6,847 nt of DNA from Bacteroidales bacterium (lineage in GTDB: Bacteria; Bacteroidota; Bacteroidia; Bacteroidales; UBA7960), in the NCBI GenBank assembly GCA_007122505.1, contig SKTQ01000255.1:1-6847 (forward strand), in the 5' to 3' direction. This document shows, one piece after another, positions 6,812 through 6,847 of this stretch. Within the stretch, counting starts at the first letter, position 1. Every line of letters begins with the position of its first letter. A model generated the notes under the pieces. It was not told the origin of the DNA, searched no databases, and worked only from the letters and a program-made list of their open reading frames with translations. The translations under genes were made by a program, and so were the position numbers.

Positions 6812-6847
6812 GGGACTTATGAGACTTAAGGGACTTAAGGGACTTAA
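6812..6847. repeat. Nonamer array GGGACTTA(A/T), cut by window end
   Basis: Four adjacent 9-bp words read GGGACTTAT, GAGACTTAA, GGGACTTAA and GGGACTTAA. They begin five bases after the heptamer array ends, with AGGAT between. The final copy is flush with the window edge, so the array probably continues. Its word and period differ from those of the heptamer array, so it is a separate repeat family placed directly beside it. Confidence 0.85.

Noticed and set aside
6720..6841. G-quadruplex formed by the GGG runs in the arrays
   Set aside because: GGG runs are present, but most are separated by more than 7 bases and no four are closely spaced, so a stable quadruplex is unlikely.
6703..6847. CRISPR array
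   Set aside because: The repeats are head-to-tail words of 7 and 9 bp with no unique spacers, and no cas gene is present.

Overview
The window looks like chromosomal DNA of a member of the Bacteroidota, probably an environmental Bacteroidales-like lineage. Three things point that way. None of the three genes has a Shine-Dalgarno sequence before its start. The best promoter matches are to the Bacteroidota -7 element TAnnTTTG. The helicase-nuclease is the AddA-like type typical of that phylum. The genus cannot be fixed from the sequence alone.

Layout, left to right. Positions 1-129 are non-coding and end in a 19-bp palindrome over the dnaG stop codon. Positions 130-2103 (minus) encode a complete DNA primase, DnaG. 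After a 116-bp gap, 2220-5447 (minus) encode a complete AddA/RecB-type superfamily 1 helicase with a C-terminal PD-(D/E)XK nuclease; the ATG at 5447 is preferred over the one at 5486. A 281-bp divergent intergenic region (5448-5728) holds candidate promoters for both directions, an inverted repeat around the helicase promoter, and two degenerate short-word repeats. Positions 5729-6571 (plus) encode a 280-residue protein with an N-terminal ATP-cone, a central Mrr-like PD-(D/E)XK nuclease and a helical, HhH-like C-terminus. The last 276 bp have no convincing gene. They hold a 12-word heptamer array (AGCTGGG, AGCTGAG, TGATGAG) containing a perfect 35-bp higher-order duplication, followed by a 9-bp array (GGGACTTAA) that runs off the edge.

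DnaG primes DNA replication. The helicase-nuclease probably resects double-strand breaks for RecA loading. The divergent ATP-cone nuclease is the least ordinary gene: a nucleotide-sensing domain joined to a restriction-type nuclease suggests DNA cleavage gated by ATP/dATP, but its target is unknown. Short-word repeats of four different vocabularies lie only in the two spacers flanking this gene, which is the strongest unexplained structure here. No transposase, tRNA, rRNA or CRISPR array was found.
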